From assembly GCF_001677275.1 (NCBI RefSeq), contig NZ_CP016178.1, positions 496,001 through 560,000 on the forward strand: a DNA stretch of 64,000 nt, in the 5' to 3' direction. The DNA is from Vibrio breoganii. Its GTDB lineage: Bacteria > Pseudomonadota > Gammaproteobacteria > Enterobacterales > Vibrionaceae. The position numbers and the translations under genes are program-made. A model generated the notes under the pieces. The model did not search any database. It was not told the origin of the DNA and saw only the letters and a program-made list of their open reading frames with translations. Shown here piece after piece: positions 8,855 through 17,300 of the stretch. The number at the start of each line of letters is the position of its first letter. Position 1 is the stretch's first letter.

Positions 8855-8889
8855 AAAGAGCCCGAAAGACAGTGTCTTTCGGGCTCTTT
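8855..8889. terminator. Bidirectional terminator between dkgB and the RND permease
   Basis: A 17-bp perfect stem (AAAGAGCCCGAAAGACA and its complement) with almost no loop sits between two convergent genes, with T-rich flanks on both strands. Confidence 0.8.
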
Positions 8890-8913
8890 CACTAAATGGC
8901 TCAGATTATCGGT

Positions 8914-11900
8914 TTAGGCTGATTTGATGTTGTAGAGCGTTGCAAATAGCAAGGGTACCACTATCAGTGTTAACACTGTCGAAAAGCCAAGACCTGCCAT
9001 TATCGTTACTGCCATCGAGCCAAAGAATGGGTCAGCGACAAGTGGTATTAACCCTAATATGGTAGTTAATGCCGCCATACTGACCGGTTTCACGCGGCTC
9101 GTTGCGCTATCAAGTATTGCCACATAAGGCGCTTTGCCACTGGCTAAGTCAATATTGATTTGGTCCATCAGTACTATGCCGTTTTTCAATATCATGCCAC
9201 TAAGACTTAGCAAACCAAGCAGGGCGGTAAAGCTAAACGGAAGATTGGTGGCCAACAACCCGTAACTGACACCCACGATAGATAGAGGGACAGTCAACCA
9301 AATTACCAGAGGCTTTCTAAACGAATTAAACAGCAACATGGTAATGATAAACATCATTAGATAACCCATTGGCATGGCGGCGCCTAGACCTTCTTGAGCA
9401 TCTTTGGAAGACTCGTATTCTCCTCCCCATTCTAGCGAATAGCCCTCTGGCAATTCGTAAGCTTCAACCATAGGTCTCAGGCGAGAGAAGAGTACTGCTG
9501 GGGTTTCATCGCTAAGGATGTCGTGATCCGCTAGAACGCTAATCTCACGCTTACGATCGCGTCGCATGATCAGAGATTGCTCCCAATCGAGATTGAGTCC
9601 ATCGATAACCTGTTCGATAGGAACATAGGTTTGCAACACCGGGCTCCAGATCTTCAACAAATTAATGGTTTCAATATCTAAGCGCTCATAGTCAGGCAAT
9701 CGCGTAACTATTGGCAGCTGCTTAGTACCATCACGCAGGACACCAATAGTGCTACCTCCAAATGCCATGTTAAGCATGTTGGAGACGTCTTCTTTTGAGA
9801 TCCCAAAGCGTCGCGCTTTCGACTCATTAAACTCTGGCACTATGGTTTTGGTTTGTTCACGCCAGTTATTGCGTATGTTTCTTGCGCCAGGATCTTGAGC
9901 GATAATCTGCTCGAGATCAGCCGCGATACTTTTTAGCTGCTGTGTATCCGGACCAACAACCCTTGCTTCAATCTTAGACGCGGGCGCAGGCCCAAATTCC
10001 ACCACCTGCAGCCTGAAATCAGCAACAGGGAAGCGTTTTGACAGCTCGCTATCCAAGGTGCTTATTAGCCCGAACATATTGTCCAGCGAATCAGCTCTTA
10101 TAGCCAGTTGAGCGTAGGACTCATAAGACTTTTCTGGTTGATAAGTCAGAGCGTAACGCTGCAGGCCTTGTCCTATGGTGGTCGTTACATATTCTACATT
10201 TTCAAGTGAGCGTACATAACTCTCGATTTCATTAGTGACTGTTGTTGTTTCTCGAATATCAGTGCCTTCTGGCATCCATACGTTGGCGTAAAATATGGGT
10301 GTATTAGAGACAGGGAAGAACTGCTGTTTTACATAGCCAAACCCAAATACAGCCGATGCCAATAAAGCGACTAAGGCAACGATGGTGGTCCATCTGAAGC
10401 GAAGAGCAAGCTTTAAGCTCCATCTAAAGACAGTGAAGATTGCGCCTTTATACAACTCGTCATCATCTGCGGTTTCTTGTTTGCTGTTGGGTAGGAACTT
10501 CTCGGCTAAGAATGGGGTAATGGTCAGCGCCGTAACCCAGCTTAGAAATAGTGAGTAACACAGCACCCAGAATAGAGAGCCCATGAACTCACCCGTGGCA
10601 TCCTCAGACAAACCAATAGGGGCAAACGCGGTAATAGCGATAACCGTCGCGCCAAGCAGAGGCCATTGCGTTTGTTTTACTATGGCGATCGCGGCATCGG
10701 TTTTTGACAACCCACGCCTAATGCCGACTAAGATCCCCTCAACGACTACTATGGCGTTATCGACCAGCATACCTAGGGCAATGATAAGCGCGCCCAGTGA
10801 GATGCGGTGGAGTTCTATATTGTTGTAATCCATTAGGATAAAGGTGCCAAACACGGTCAATAGCAGCACTAAGCCAATGATTAAACCGCTTCGCAGCCCC
10901 ATAGCAAACAAGAGTACGACGATAACGATGCCGACGGCTTGAGCGAGACTGATAATAAAGCCGTCTACGGAGTTAGCCACCTCTTGTGATTGATCATAGA
11001 AGTAGTTGATCTCCATACCCGCAGGGGTGTCTTTATCAAGCTCAGCTAATCGCTGTTTAACCTGCTCGCCAATCTCAACGACATTCACGCCAGAGGCAAA
11101 AGAAATGCCTATGTTGAGAGCCGGCTGACCGTTATATAAAACAATATTCTGTGGCTTCTCTACTATGCCTCGAGAGATGTCAGCAATGTCTTTTAGACGA
11201 ATCAGTTTACCCGTATCTCTACCATGTATAACCAAGTCTTCTAACTGTTCTGTGCTAGATAGATTGCCCGTAGGACGAAGAGGCAGTGACAGCCCTGAGA
11301 TCATCACATCACCGGCAGGTTGAACTGCGTTCTGCTGGCTAAGTAGCCCAACCACGGTGGCGTAATCAAGGTTTAGGCTAGCCAGACGCTCGGTGGACAT
11401 CTCCACGAATATCTGCTCTTGTTGATCGCCCGTGATCATCACCTTGCCGACACCATCAACCAGCTCTAATTCGCGCGATAAAAAGTCGGCAAATCGCTTA
11501 AGCTCTGGGTAGGTATACACGTCACCTGTGAGCAGTAGCGACATACCGTACACGTCGCCAAAGTCATCCATGATGCTTATACCTTGGACTCCTTGGGGAA
11601 GACTAGGGCTCAAATCATTGATTTTGCGTCGCATCTCATCCCAGATTTGCGGTAACTCATCTGGACCATACTCCATTCCCATGCTCACCATAATCTGCGT
11701 TTTACCTGCTGATGTGGTGGAGGTGATCTTATCGATGTAGGGAAGCTGACGAATGGCTTTTTCTAACGGATAGGTGAGCTCTTCCTCAACCTCTAGCGTT
11801 GTCGCACCAGGATAGGTAGCGATGACCATGGCGTCTTTCAATGTAAATGCTGGGTCTTCTAATCGACCAAGATTTGAGAAAGAGGAGATCCCACCAATGG

Positions 11901-11964
11901 CTAGGATCACAATAAACATCCAGCTGATAACGCTGTTCTTAATTGATAGGTTTGCGATATTCAT
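8914..11964 (-). CDS. RND efflux permease (two-adaptor system)
   Basis: A 1016-residue inner-membrane pump of the RND (AcrB/HAE1-like) superfamily with the usual pattern: TM1 at the N-terminus, a large periplasmic loop, a TM2-6 block (about 335-490), a second loop and a TM8-12 block (about 835-1010). The TM4 proton-relay motif reads 'GMLVDNAIVVVEG', with Asp402 followed by Asn403 where AcrB has two Asp; this D-N version is common in the TriC/VexK type. It is last in an operon with two adaptor lipoproteins, with only 2 nt after the stop of the second. Export of lipophilic toxins or detergents is the expected role. No outer-membrane channel is encoded in this operon. Confidence 0.93.
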   Translation of the reverse strand: MNIANLSIKNSVISWMFIVILAIGGISSFSNLGRLEDPAFTLKDAMVIATYPGATTLEVEEELTYPLEKAIRQLPYIDKITSTTSAGKTQIMVSMGMEYGPDELPQIWDEMRRKINDLSPSLPQGVQGISIMDDFGDVYGMSLLLTGDVYTYPELKRFADFLSRELELVDGVGKVMITGDQQEQIFVEMSTERLASLNLDYATVVGLLSQQNAVQPAGDVMISGLSLPLRPTGNLSSTEQLEDLVIHGRDTGKLIRLKDIADISRGIVEKPQNIVLYNGQPALNIGISFASGVNVVEIGEQVKQRLAELDKDTPAGMEINYFYDQSQEVANSVDGFIISLAQAVGIVIVVLLFAMGLRSGLIIGLVLLLTVFGTFILMDYNNIELHRISLGALIIALGMLVDNAIVVVEGILVGIRRGLSKTDAAIAIVKQTQWPLLGATVIAITAFAPIGLSEDATGEFMGSLFWVLCYSLFLSWVTALTITPFLAEKFLPNSKQETADDDELYKGAIFTVFRWSLKLALRFRWTTIVALVALLASAVFGFGYVKQQFFPVSNTPIFYANVWMPEGTDIRETTTVTNEIESYVRSLENVEYVTTTIGQGLQRYALTYQPEKSYESYAQLAIRADSLDNMFGLISTLDSELSKRFPVADFRLQVVEFGPAPASKIEARVVGPDTQQLKSIAADLEQIIAQDPGARNIRNNWREQTKTIVPEFNESKARRFGISKEDVSNMLNMAFGGSTIGVLRDGTKQLPIVTRLPDYERLDIETINLLKIWSPVLQTYVPIEQVIDGLNLDWEQSLIMRRDRKREISVLADHDILSDETPAVLFSRLRPMVEAYELPEGYSLEWGGEYESSKDAQEGLGAAMPMGYLMMFIITMLLFNSFRKPLVIWLTVPLSIVGVSYGLLATNLPFSFTALLGLLSLSGMILKNGIVLMDQINIDLASGKAPYVAILDSATSRVKPVSMAALTTILGLIPLVADPFFGSMAVTIMAGLGFSTVLTLIVVPLLFATLYNIKSA

Positions 11965-11966
11965 GA

Positions 11967-13025
11967 TTACTGGTGTCCGTCCACGAATTGGATTGCTTTG
12001 CCTTGGGTTAACTTAGAAAGCTGCGACGCGATGAGTTGGTCGCCCAAATCTACGCCATCGATGACCAATGCACCTTCAGCTGTGACTGTTGAAACTAAGA
12101 CCTTAGTAAGCTCGGCAGAGCCAGCTTCATTGACCCGCCAAACAGAGAAGTCACCTTGCTCTGCTTGAGCGACAAGCAGGTTTAAAGGCACCAATAGTGC
12201 CGTTTGGTTACTGTCTTTAAATTGGTCGATGTTGATGGCAACGAGTGCCGAGGTCCCAGGTAGCAATAGGCGACTGGACTGTTCTAGTTCGAATCTTGCC
12301 AAGTAACCTTTTATCTCTGCTACCGGTTCGGCGGAAAAGAGCTTTAGCTTAGCGTCGTAGCTTTTATCTAGCGTCTTGACGCGCACTTCAGCTTGAACCT
12401 CATAGGGGTCATCAAGTTTCTTAAGTTGCTCAATAAAGGCTTCCGATACGGGTACATCGATAGTGATAACATCATCTTTATAGATAGAAAGCGCGGTCTC
12501 TCCACTGGAAATGTTTTGATAGCTTTCAGCGTCAATGGTCGCCACGATCCCATCAAAGGGTGCGATAATATGAGAGTGCTTTAGCTCTTGCATTAGCACC
12601 TTATATTGGATTGCGGTTAGCTGCTTGTTAGCCTTTAACTCGTCGTATTCAGAGGGAGATAACATTCCTTTATTTTTCAGAGTCTCGGCGCGTTTAAATT
12701 GCGAGTTCGCAAGATCACGCTGCGCCTTTGCATCTTGTAATTGCTGTTTGAGCTTTGCTGTATCTAGGCTTGCAAGCACGTCACCCTTTGTGACTCTGTC
12801 ACCGGAATTGATCGTCAGTCGCCCAAGCTTGCCGTCGTGCCTAAAGGCGAGGGGAGTCATATCCGCAGGGACAGTAGTGCCTTGAAATGTACGTTCGCTG
12901 ATGACGACTTGTTGATCGGCCGTATAAGCCTTAACAAAAAGCGGTGCACGCACTTTCGTTTCACCGTTAGAAAAACAGCCGCTTAGTGCCAAGCACAAGC
13001 TTGATATTACAATTAGTTTTTTCAT
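11967..13025 (-). CDS. RND adaptor lipoprotein 2 (membrane fusion protein)
   Basis: A 352-residue HlyD/AcrA-type periplasmic adaptor. The start at 13025 is chosen because it gives a proper lipoprotein signal ('LALSGC', Cys16) and overlaps the stop of the preceding adaptor gene as TAATG, a coupling arrangement. A lipoyl/biotinyl-like half motif ('GDRVTKGDVLASLDTAKLK') is followed by a coiled coil of about 60 residues, the second lipoyl half ('HSHIIAPFDGIVATI') and beta-barrel parts. Two different adaptors before one permease recall TriABC of Pseudomonas and VexIJK of V. cholerae. Confidence 0.9.
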   Translation of the reverse strand: MKKLIVISSLCLALSGCFSNGETKVRAPLFVKAYTADQQVVISERTFQGTTVPADMTPLAFRHDGKLGRLTINSGDRVTKGDVLASLDTAKLKQQLQDAKAQRDLANSQFKRAETLKNKGMLSPSEYDELKANKQLTAIQYKVLMQELKHSHIIAPFDGIVATIDAESYQNISSGETALSIYKDDVITIDVPVSEAFIEQLKKLDDPYEVQAEVRVKTLDKSYDAKLKLFSAEPVAEIKGYLARFELEQSSRLLLPGTSALVAINIDQFKDSNQTALLVPLNLLVAQAEQGDFSVWRVNEAGSAELTKVLVSTVTAEGALVIDGVDLGDQLIASQLSKLTQGKAIQFVDGHQ

Positions 13026-14095
13026 TAGATGCCTCGCTCTCGTGTCCATGGGCGCACGCGTTGTCCCTCTTGAAGAGAGTGAACGCCACTTTCTACGATA
13101 AGTTCGCCATCCTCTAAGCCGGTCACTTTGCCTGTTGCTGCGTTAATAGATACCTGTCTCTTTTCTACCCTTGTGGTGTTTTCATCAAACACCCAAAGCT
13201 CACCAACCGTTTCCTGTGAGTGGGACTCGACTGCTATCCATGTAGATTCAGAGAGTTGCTCTAATGCGTTGGATTCAAGCGGAAAGTGAACGGTTAACCT
13301 TCCAGAGTTACCAGGCAATAGCGGGATTTCTTCGTTATCTATGGTCGTTGTTACTTGATAGCTATTGGTGTCTTTATCTGGCTGACTCGATACTTCTTTT
13401 AACTTGGCTTTCATTGGCTGAGCGGGCTTGCCATCCAATTCAAAAGTTAATGAGTATTCTCGCCCCATCAGTTTATGAGCGGTAACAACAGGTACAGACA
13501 CAACAACCTCATAGGAAGAGGTATCAACAAGATTGAAAATAGGTTGCTGCGGTGCGACAAGTTGGTAAGGATTTACAAATCGAATGGATATTTGTCCATC
13601 AAACGGCGCATGGATCTGGGTATAGGACAGGTCGGTCTTTGCTTGACCCAGCTCAGCTTGAGTCGATTGATAGCGAGTCACGGCTTGTTCATAAGAGTCT
13701 TTACTGATCAGCTTTTGGCTGGCCATACGTTTGGCGCGTAAGTATTGCGCTTTAGCCAAGTCGAACTGCGCTTGCTTACTTTGAAGCAATAGTTGGTAGT
13801 CCGATTTATCTAACTCGGCAAGAAGTTGTCCTTGTTTCACTTCCTGACCCATTTCTACATAGATCTTAGAGATCTCCCCGCCTAATCGGAAAGAGATAGG
13901 GGTAGTTTGCGAGGCTGAAACCTCTCCTAAGAATTGAAATGGGGTCGAATCTTTGTTGGATTCAAATCTTTCAATCTTTACTGGTTTCGTGAGTTCAACG
14001 ACGGGTTCGTTGGAACCTGCCTTGTAACATCCACTTAATGAGAGACCAATTAGGATGGCCGCTCCTCTTACGAATAAATGCTTCACAATACGCAC
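13025..14095 (-). CDS. RND adaptor lipoprotein 1 (membrane fusion protein)
   Basis: A 356-residue adaptor, first gene of the pump operon. The lipobox is 'LSLSGC' with Cys23. Lipoyl half motif 'GQEVKQGQLLAELDKSDYQ' (about 82-100), helical hairpin about 100-160, second half 'YTQIHAPFDGQISI', then the barrel and membrane-proximal domains. It shares its fold but little sequence with the second adaptor, so the two probably form a mixed ring around the permease. Transcription is likely controlled by the divergent TetR gene through the operator at 14133-14151. Confidence 0.9.
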   Translation of the reverse strand: MRIVKHLFVRGAAILIGLSLSGCYKAGSNEPVVELTKPVKIERFESNKDSTPFQFLGEVSASQTTPISFRLGGEISKIYVEMGQEVKQGQLLAELDKSDYQLLLQSKQAQFDLAKAQYLRAKRMASQKLISKDSYEQAVTRYQSTQAELGQAKTDLSYTQIHAPFDGQISIRFVNPYQLVAPQQPIFNLVDTSSYEVVVSVPVVTAHKLMGREYSLTFELDGKPAQPMKAKLKEVSSQPDKDTNSYQVTTTIDNEEIPLLPGNSGRLTVHFPLESNALEQLSESTWIAVESHSQETVGELWVFDENTTRVEKRQVSINAATGKVTGLEDGELIVESGVHSLQEGQRVRPWTRERGI

Positions 14096-14118
14096 TCGAT
14101 TTTATTACACAGGCGTGC

Positions 14119-14148
14119 AGTATAATGGAGTCATATTGATCTAATCAA
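14119..14148 (-). promoter_or_regulatory. Sigma-70 promoter of the two-adaptor RND operon
   Basis: On the minus strand, TTGATT (14148-14143) and TATACT (14124-14119) are separated by 18 nt, which predicts a transcription start about 15-20 nt before the first adaptor gene. The -35 lies inside a palindrome, so binding there would block the polymerase. Confidence 0.55.
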
Positions 14149-14151
14149 TAT
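14133..14151. promoter_or_regulatory. Probable TetR operator (ATATTGAT-3-ATCAATAT)
   Basis: A perfect palindrome with 8-bp arms and a 3-bp centre lies in the divergent gap between the TetR gene and the RND operon, over the operon's -35 element. TetR-family operators are often palindromes of this size. Confidence 0.55.
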
Positions 14152-14155
14152 ATTT

Positions 14156-14167
14156 TACACTTGTGTA
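14156..14167. promoter_or_regulatory. Second palindrome in the TetR-RND gap (TACAC-2-GTGTA)
   Basis: Perfect 5-bp arms around TT. A related half, TTACAC, occurs at 14105-14110. Either could be an accessory operator, and a site here would lie in the leader of the TetR gene. Confidence 0.35.
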
Positions 14168-14224
14168 GTAATAAACTTTGATAAAACAGTGGTAGTATTG
14201 AGGAAGAGAAATTCGGAGCGATGA

Positions 14225-14989
14225 ATGAATCAAAGAAAGCAAGGGCGACGAACAGCGGAAGAAGCTGAGCGTACACGACTAAAAATACTGACCAGTGCGG
14301 CTTATCTGTTTTGTGAAAATGGCTACAACCAGGTTTCTATTCGCGATATAAGTGAGAAAGCAGGCGTAACTCATGGTTTGGTGAGACACTATTTTGGCGT
14401 TAAAAATCAGATATGGTCCTCCATTATTCAAGCCATTCATCAGTATATGGATGACTATACCGATAAGTTGAATGCACGGATTTCTGCTGACTTACCAAGC
14501 CAGCAACGACTGTATTTATTTTTGAGTCACTTGATGGGCTATATGTTACGTAAGCCTCAAATGATCCAGATTATGCTCGACTATATCCATCACCCTGAGA
14601 ACGAAGTCGAACAGCTCGACAAGAAATTTGGTGAAATGCGCAGTAATATTACCAACCTAGTTAAAATGACGACCGACTGTTTGCCTGATCCTGTTCGTGC
14701 TCATACTACTGAGCCTGATGTGGTGATGTGGCGATTTTTGGTTCATGCTGGCGGGGCAGTAGCATTTAAACCATTTTTATCAACGGCTTGGCCTTCATTG
14801 AATGTTGAGCAGTGCTTATTTTCTCACTGGAAGCTTTATGAGCAGCAAATTGCGCTCGAGTATCACATTGAGCCAGAGGATCGATTATCTGCCACAGAGC
14901 TTAAGGACGTAATTTTAGATATTCAGGTGTTGGATGAAGAAACGGACGCCCTGTTCCAAAGCCACTTTCCAGAATGTGGAGCCAATTGA
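14225..14989 (+). CDS. TetR/AcrR family transcriptional regulator
   Basis: A 254-residue DNA-binding regulator. The TetR helix-turn-helix lies at about residues 18-64, with the recognition region 'VSIRDISEKAGVTHGLVRHYF'. The C-terminal helical domain should bind a ligand, possibly a pump substrate. It is divergent from the two-adaptor RND operon, and palindromes in the shared gap suit local repression. A GGAG site lies 6 nt before the ATG; an earlier ATG at 14221 is in another frame. The end overlaps the next gene. Confidence 0.88.
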   Translation: MNQRKQGRRTAEEAERTRLKILTSAAYLFCENGYNQVSIRDISEKAGVTHGLVRHYFGVKNQIWSSIIQAIHQYMDDYTDKLNARISADLPSQQRLYLFLSHLMGYMLRKPQMIQIMLDYIHHPENEVEQLDKKFGEMRSNITNLVKMTTDCLPDPVRAHTTEPDVVMWRFLVHAGGAVAFKPFLSTAWPSLNVEQCLFSHWKLYEQQIALEYHIEPEDRLSATELKDVILDIQVLDEETDALFQSHFPECGAN

Positions 14990-16014
14990 TACGTTGGTAT
15001 GTCCTGAATTTGCACAGCAGTGAGGCTAAAGTAAAATTAAACTGTAGAATAGTTACTATTTTTCATAGGCTTGCTGATATTAAGAAATTGATTCTTTCGC
15101 TACTTAGCACTATCCCTATCGCAGTCTGGGGGTGGTGCTATTTTGTGTCCGGCGCATGGTGGGCCGAAAACCTCACCGCTGTTCCCTTTGTTATGCTTGT
15201 CGCTTACCTAACTCTGTCGCTGCTTTCAGTGTTTTTAAAAGAGAAGGTGCTGTCAGCGATAAATATTGGTTTTGCACTGCTGTTTTACTCGATCACACCA
15301 AACAGTAAGGCGGTAACTCAGGATGCTTGTGGTGACACTGTCACAATTGTTCAATACAATTTAGCCTTTGAAAATACCAACCTAAAACAATTCACGGATT
15401 TTTTAGAAAGAACGCAACCTGACTTGGTGGTGATGCAAGAAGTGTCACCTGAACACGGTCAAGCCTTTGCACATTTATCGAATCTCTACCCTCATCGCTA
15501 TGGCGGACAACCTAAGGTGGGCTATCCATCAAACCAATTAATATTGAGTCGCCACCTACTGTACGGCATGTCGGTATTTCGCACACCAGATGGGCAGAAC
15601 ATCATTCGAGGTATATGGCAACCCAGAGTTGGTGTCGATATAGGGTTGCTCGCAGCGCATCCCCCATCACCACGCACTAAAGCATTGTGGTATCGACGAG
15701 ATGCGTTAATTCGTACAGCAGAATACTTAGCCAATAGCTCTGCAGTTGAGCGAAATATGGTGATCGGCGATTTTAATCTGTCGTCTTCAAGTCCATCCTA
15801 TAAAAATGCATTTGTGGGTTATCAATCCCTGCCCGTAGCAAGCTGGAAGGGCATACGATCCGATATTCAGATCCCCGCAATTGCTATGGCTTCAATCGAC
15901 CACCTTTGGCTAACGAGTGGTGTGAATTCTGATTTCTCTATTTGTGCTCGAGAAGCTCTTAGTGAAGTACAAGGGTCAGATCATGTACCCGTTAAGACAC
16001 TTTTAGGACTTTAA
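14974..16014 (+). CDS. Membrane-anchored endonuclease/exonuclease/phosphatase (EEP) family protein
   Basis: Up to 346 residues, with two or three N-terminal hydrophobic segments (about 40-62 and 68-106) and a C-terminal EEP fold facing the periplasm if the anchor is as predicted. The metal and catalytic residues are present: Asn129, Glu156 ('MQEVSP'), His229, Asp266/Asn268 ('GDFNLS') and Asp336-His337 ('SDHVP'). The fold covers nucleases, phosphodiesterases and phosphatases, so the substrate is open. The ATG at 14974 overlaps the TetR gene by 16 nt and lacks a clear ribosome site; a TTG start near 15087 is also possible. Co-transcription with the TetR gene is likely. Confidence 0.8.
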   Translation: MWSQLIRWYVLNLHSSEAKVKLNCRIVTIFHRLADIKKLILSLLSTIPIAVWGWCYFVSGAWWAENLTAVPFVMLVAYLTLSLLSVFLKEKVLSAINIGFALLFYSITPNSKAVTQDACGDTVTIVQYNLAFENTNLKQFTDFLERTQPDLVVMQEVSPEHGQAFAHLSNLYPHRYGGQPKVGYPSNQLILSRHLLYGMSVFRTPDGQNIIRGIWQPRVGVDIGLLAAHPPSPRTKALWYRRDALIRTAEYLANSSAVERNMVIGDFNLSSSSPSYKNAFVGYQSLPVASWKGIRSDIQIPAIAMASIDHLWLTSGVNSDFSICAREALSEVQGSDHVPVKTLLGL

Positions 16015-16177
16015 GCTAAGGAGTGGAAGTTACCTCTTAGTGACTTAAATGCTCTCTAAGGTTTTGGATGAATAGTGCGTATTTTCTAGAGTGACAATTG
16101 TGGTATGAATGATCGCTTTTATACTGATTCATCATGTGAATAGGTTGATGAGGTAATTGAAAAATGAACCGAAAATG

Positions 16178-16193
16178 TGTGATCAACTTCATG
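16178..16193. promoter_or_regulatory. Weak CRP-like site before the single-domain alginate lyase
   Basis: TGTGA-TCAACT-TCATG has a perfect left half and a partial right half of the CRP consensus. It lies 80-95 bp before the lyase start, similar in placement to the site before the tandem PL7 gene. Confidence 0.3.
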
Positions 16194-16272
16194 TTTGATG
16201 GGGTGCATAATCCAATATTTCGGTGCTAATATTCTCATAAATCATACAATACGACATAGAGTTGAATCCTAC

Positions 16273-17229
16273 ATGATGAATACTAAGACCCTTAGTTTTG
16301 CTACCAGCAAGAAGTTTGCACTTAGCACAGTTGCTACTTTCGCTGCTGCTCTAACCATTAGCGCAGGCGCACAAGCTGAGACAAAAGCACCTTCTGACAA
16401 ATTTGACCTTCTTGGCTGGACGATTAGTGTCCCAGTTGACTCAAACGGTGACGGCAAGTCAGACCAAATCAAAGAGAATGAGCTGGCTGGTGGCTATTCA
16501 GACGCTGACTTCTTTTACCTAGATGAAGATGGCGGTATGGTATTTAAGGCTCCTATTAAAGGCGCTAAAACGTCAAAGAACACCACCTATACTCGCTCGG
16601 AACTGCGTGAAATGATGCGTCGTGGCAACACTTCTCATAAAACCAAGGGCGTTAACGGTAACAACTGGGTTTTCTCTAGTGCACCTGAAGCAGACCTAAA
16701 AGCAGCCGCTGGTGTTGATGGTACTCTAGAAGCAACTTTGAAAGTTGACCATGTCACCACTACCGGTGAAAACTGGCAGGTAGGTCGTGTGATCGTAGGC
16801 CAGATCCATGCAAACAACGATGAACCAATTCGTCTTTACTACAGAAAGCTTCCTCAGCATGAAACAGGTTCCATCTACTTTGCACATGAACCACGCGAAG
16901 ACTTTGGTGATGAAACTTGGCACGACATGATTGGTAACTCACTACCAAACTATTGGAATCAAGACGCGACTCCAGCAGAGCCTAAAGACGGTATCAAGCT
17001 TGGTGAAGTGTTTAGCTACCGCATTAACGTAACAGGTAACGAGCTAACGGCGACTATCATGCGTGAAGGTAAAGACGACATCGTTAAAACAGTAGACATG
17101 TCTAAGAGTGGCTACGACGAAGGCGGTCAGTACATGTACTTCAAAGCGGGTGTATACAACCAAAACAAATCGGGTAAGCCTGATGATTACGTGCAAGCGA
17201 CTTTCTACGACTTGAAAGTGACTCACTAA
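16273..17229 (+). CDS. Secreted alginate lyase, single PL7 domain
   Basis: A 318-residue exported PL7 lyase of the compact AlxM/AlyA type known from Vibrio and Photobacterium. The start is placed at the ATG pair 16273/16276 because a normal Sec signal follows, with cleavage after 'AGAQA' (residue 35). Catalytic motifs are RSELREM (108-114), QIH (177-179) and YFKAGVYNQ (289-297). It carries no lipobox and no binding domain, so it should be periplasmic or released. Much of its length reads nearly the same as the catalytic half of the CBM32-PL7 lyase at 3651-5216, pointing to duplication within the genome. Confidence 0.92.
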   Translation: MMNTKTLSFATSKKFALSTVATFAAALTISAGAQAETKAPSDKFDLLGWTISVPVDSNGDGKSDQIKENELAGGYSDADFFYLDEDGGMVFKAPIKGAKTSKNTTYTRSELREMMRRGNTSHKTKGVNGNNWVFSSAPEADLKAAAGVDGTLEATLKVDHVTTTGENWQVGRVIVGQIHANNDEPIRLYYRKLPQHETGSIYFAHEPREDFGDETWHDMIGNSLPNYWNQDATPAEPKDGIKLGEVFSYRINVTGNELTATIMREGKDDIVKTVDMSKSGYDEGGQYMYFKAGVYNQNKSGKPDDYVQATFYDLKVTH

Positions 17230-17247
17230 TCCAACCATTTTAAACGA

Positions 17248-17279
17248 AAGCCACTTCAGATAATGAAGTGGCTTTTTTC
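17248..17279 (+). terminator. Intrinsic terminator of the single-domain alginate lyase
   Basis: An 11-bp perfect stem (AAGCCACTTCA / TGAAGTGGCTT) with a 5-nt loop and a T run, 18 bp after the stop codon. Confidence 0.9.
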
Positions 17280-17300
17280 TTTATAACGGCACTGTCGTTT

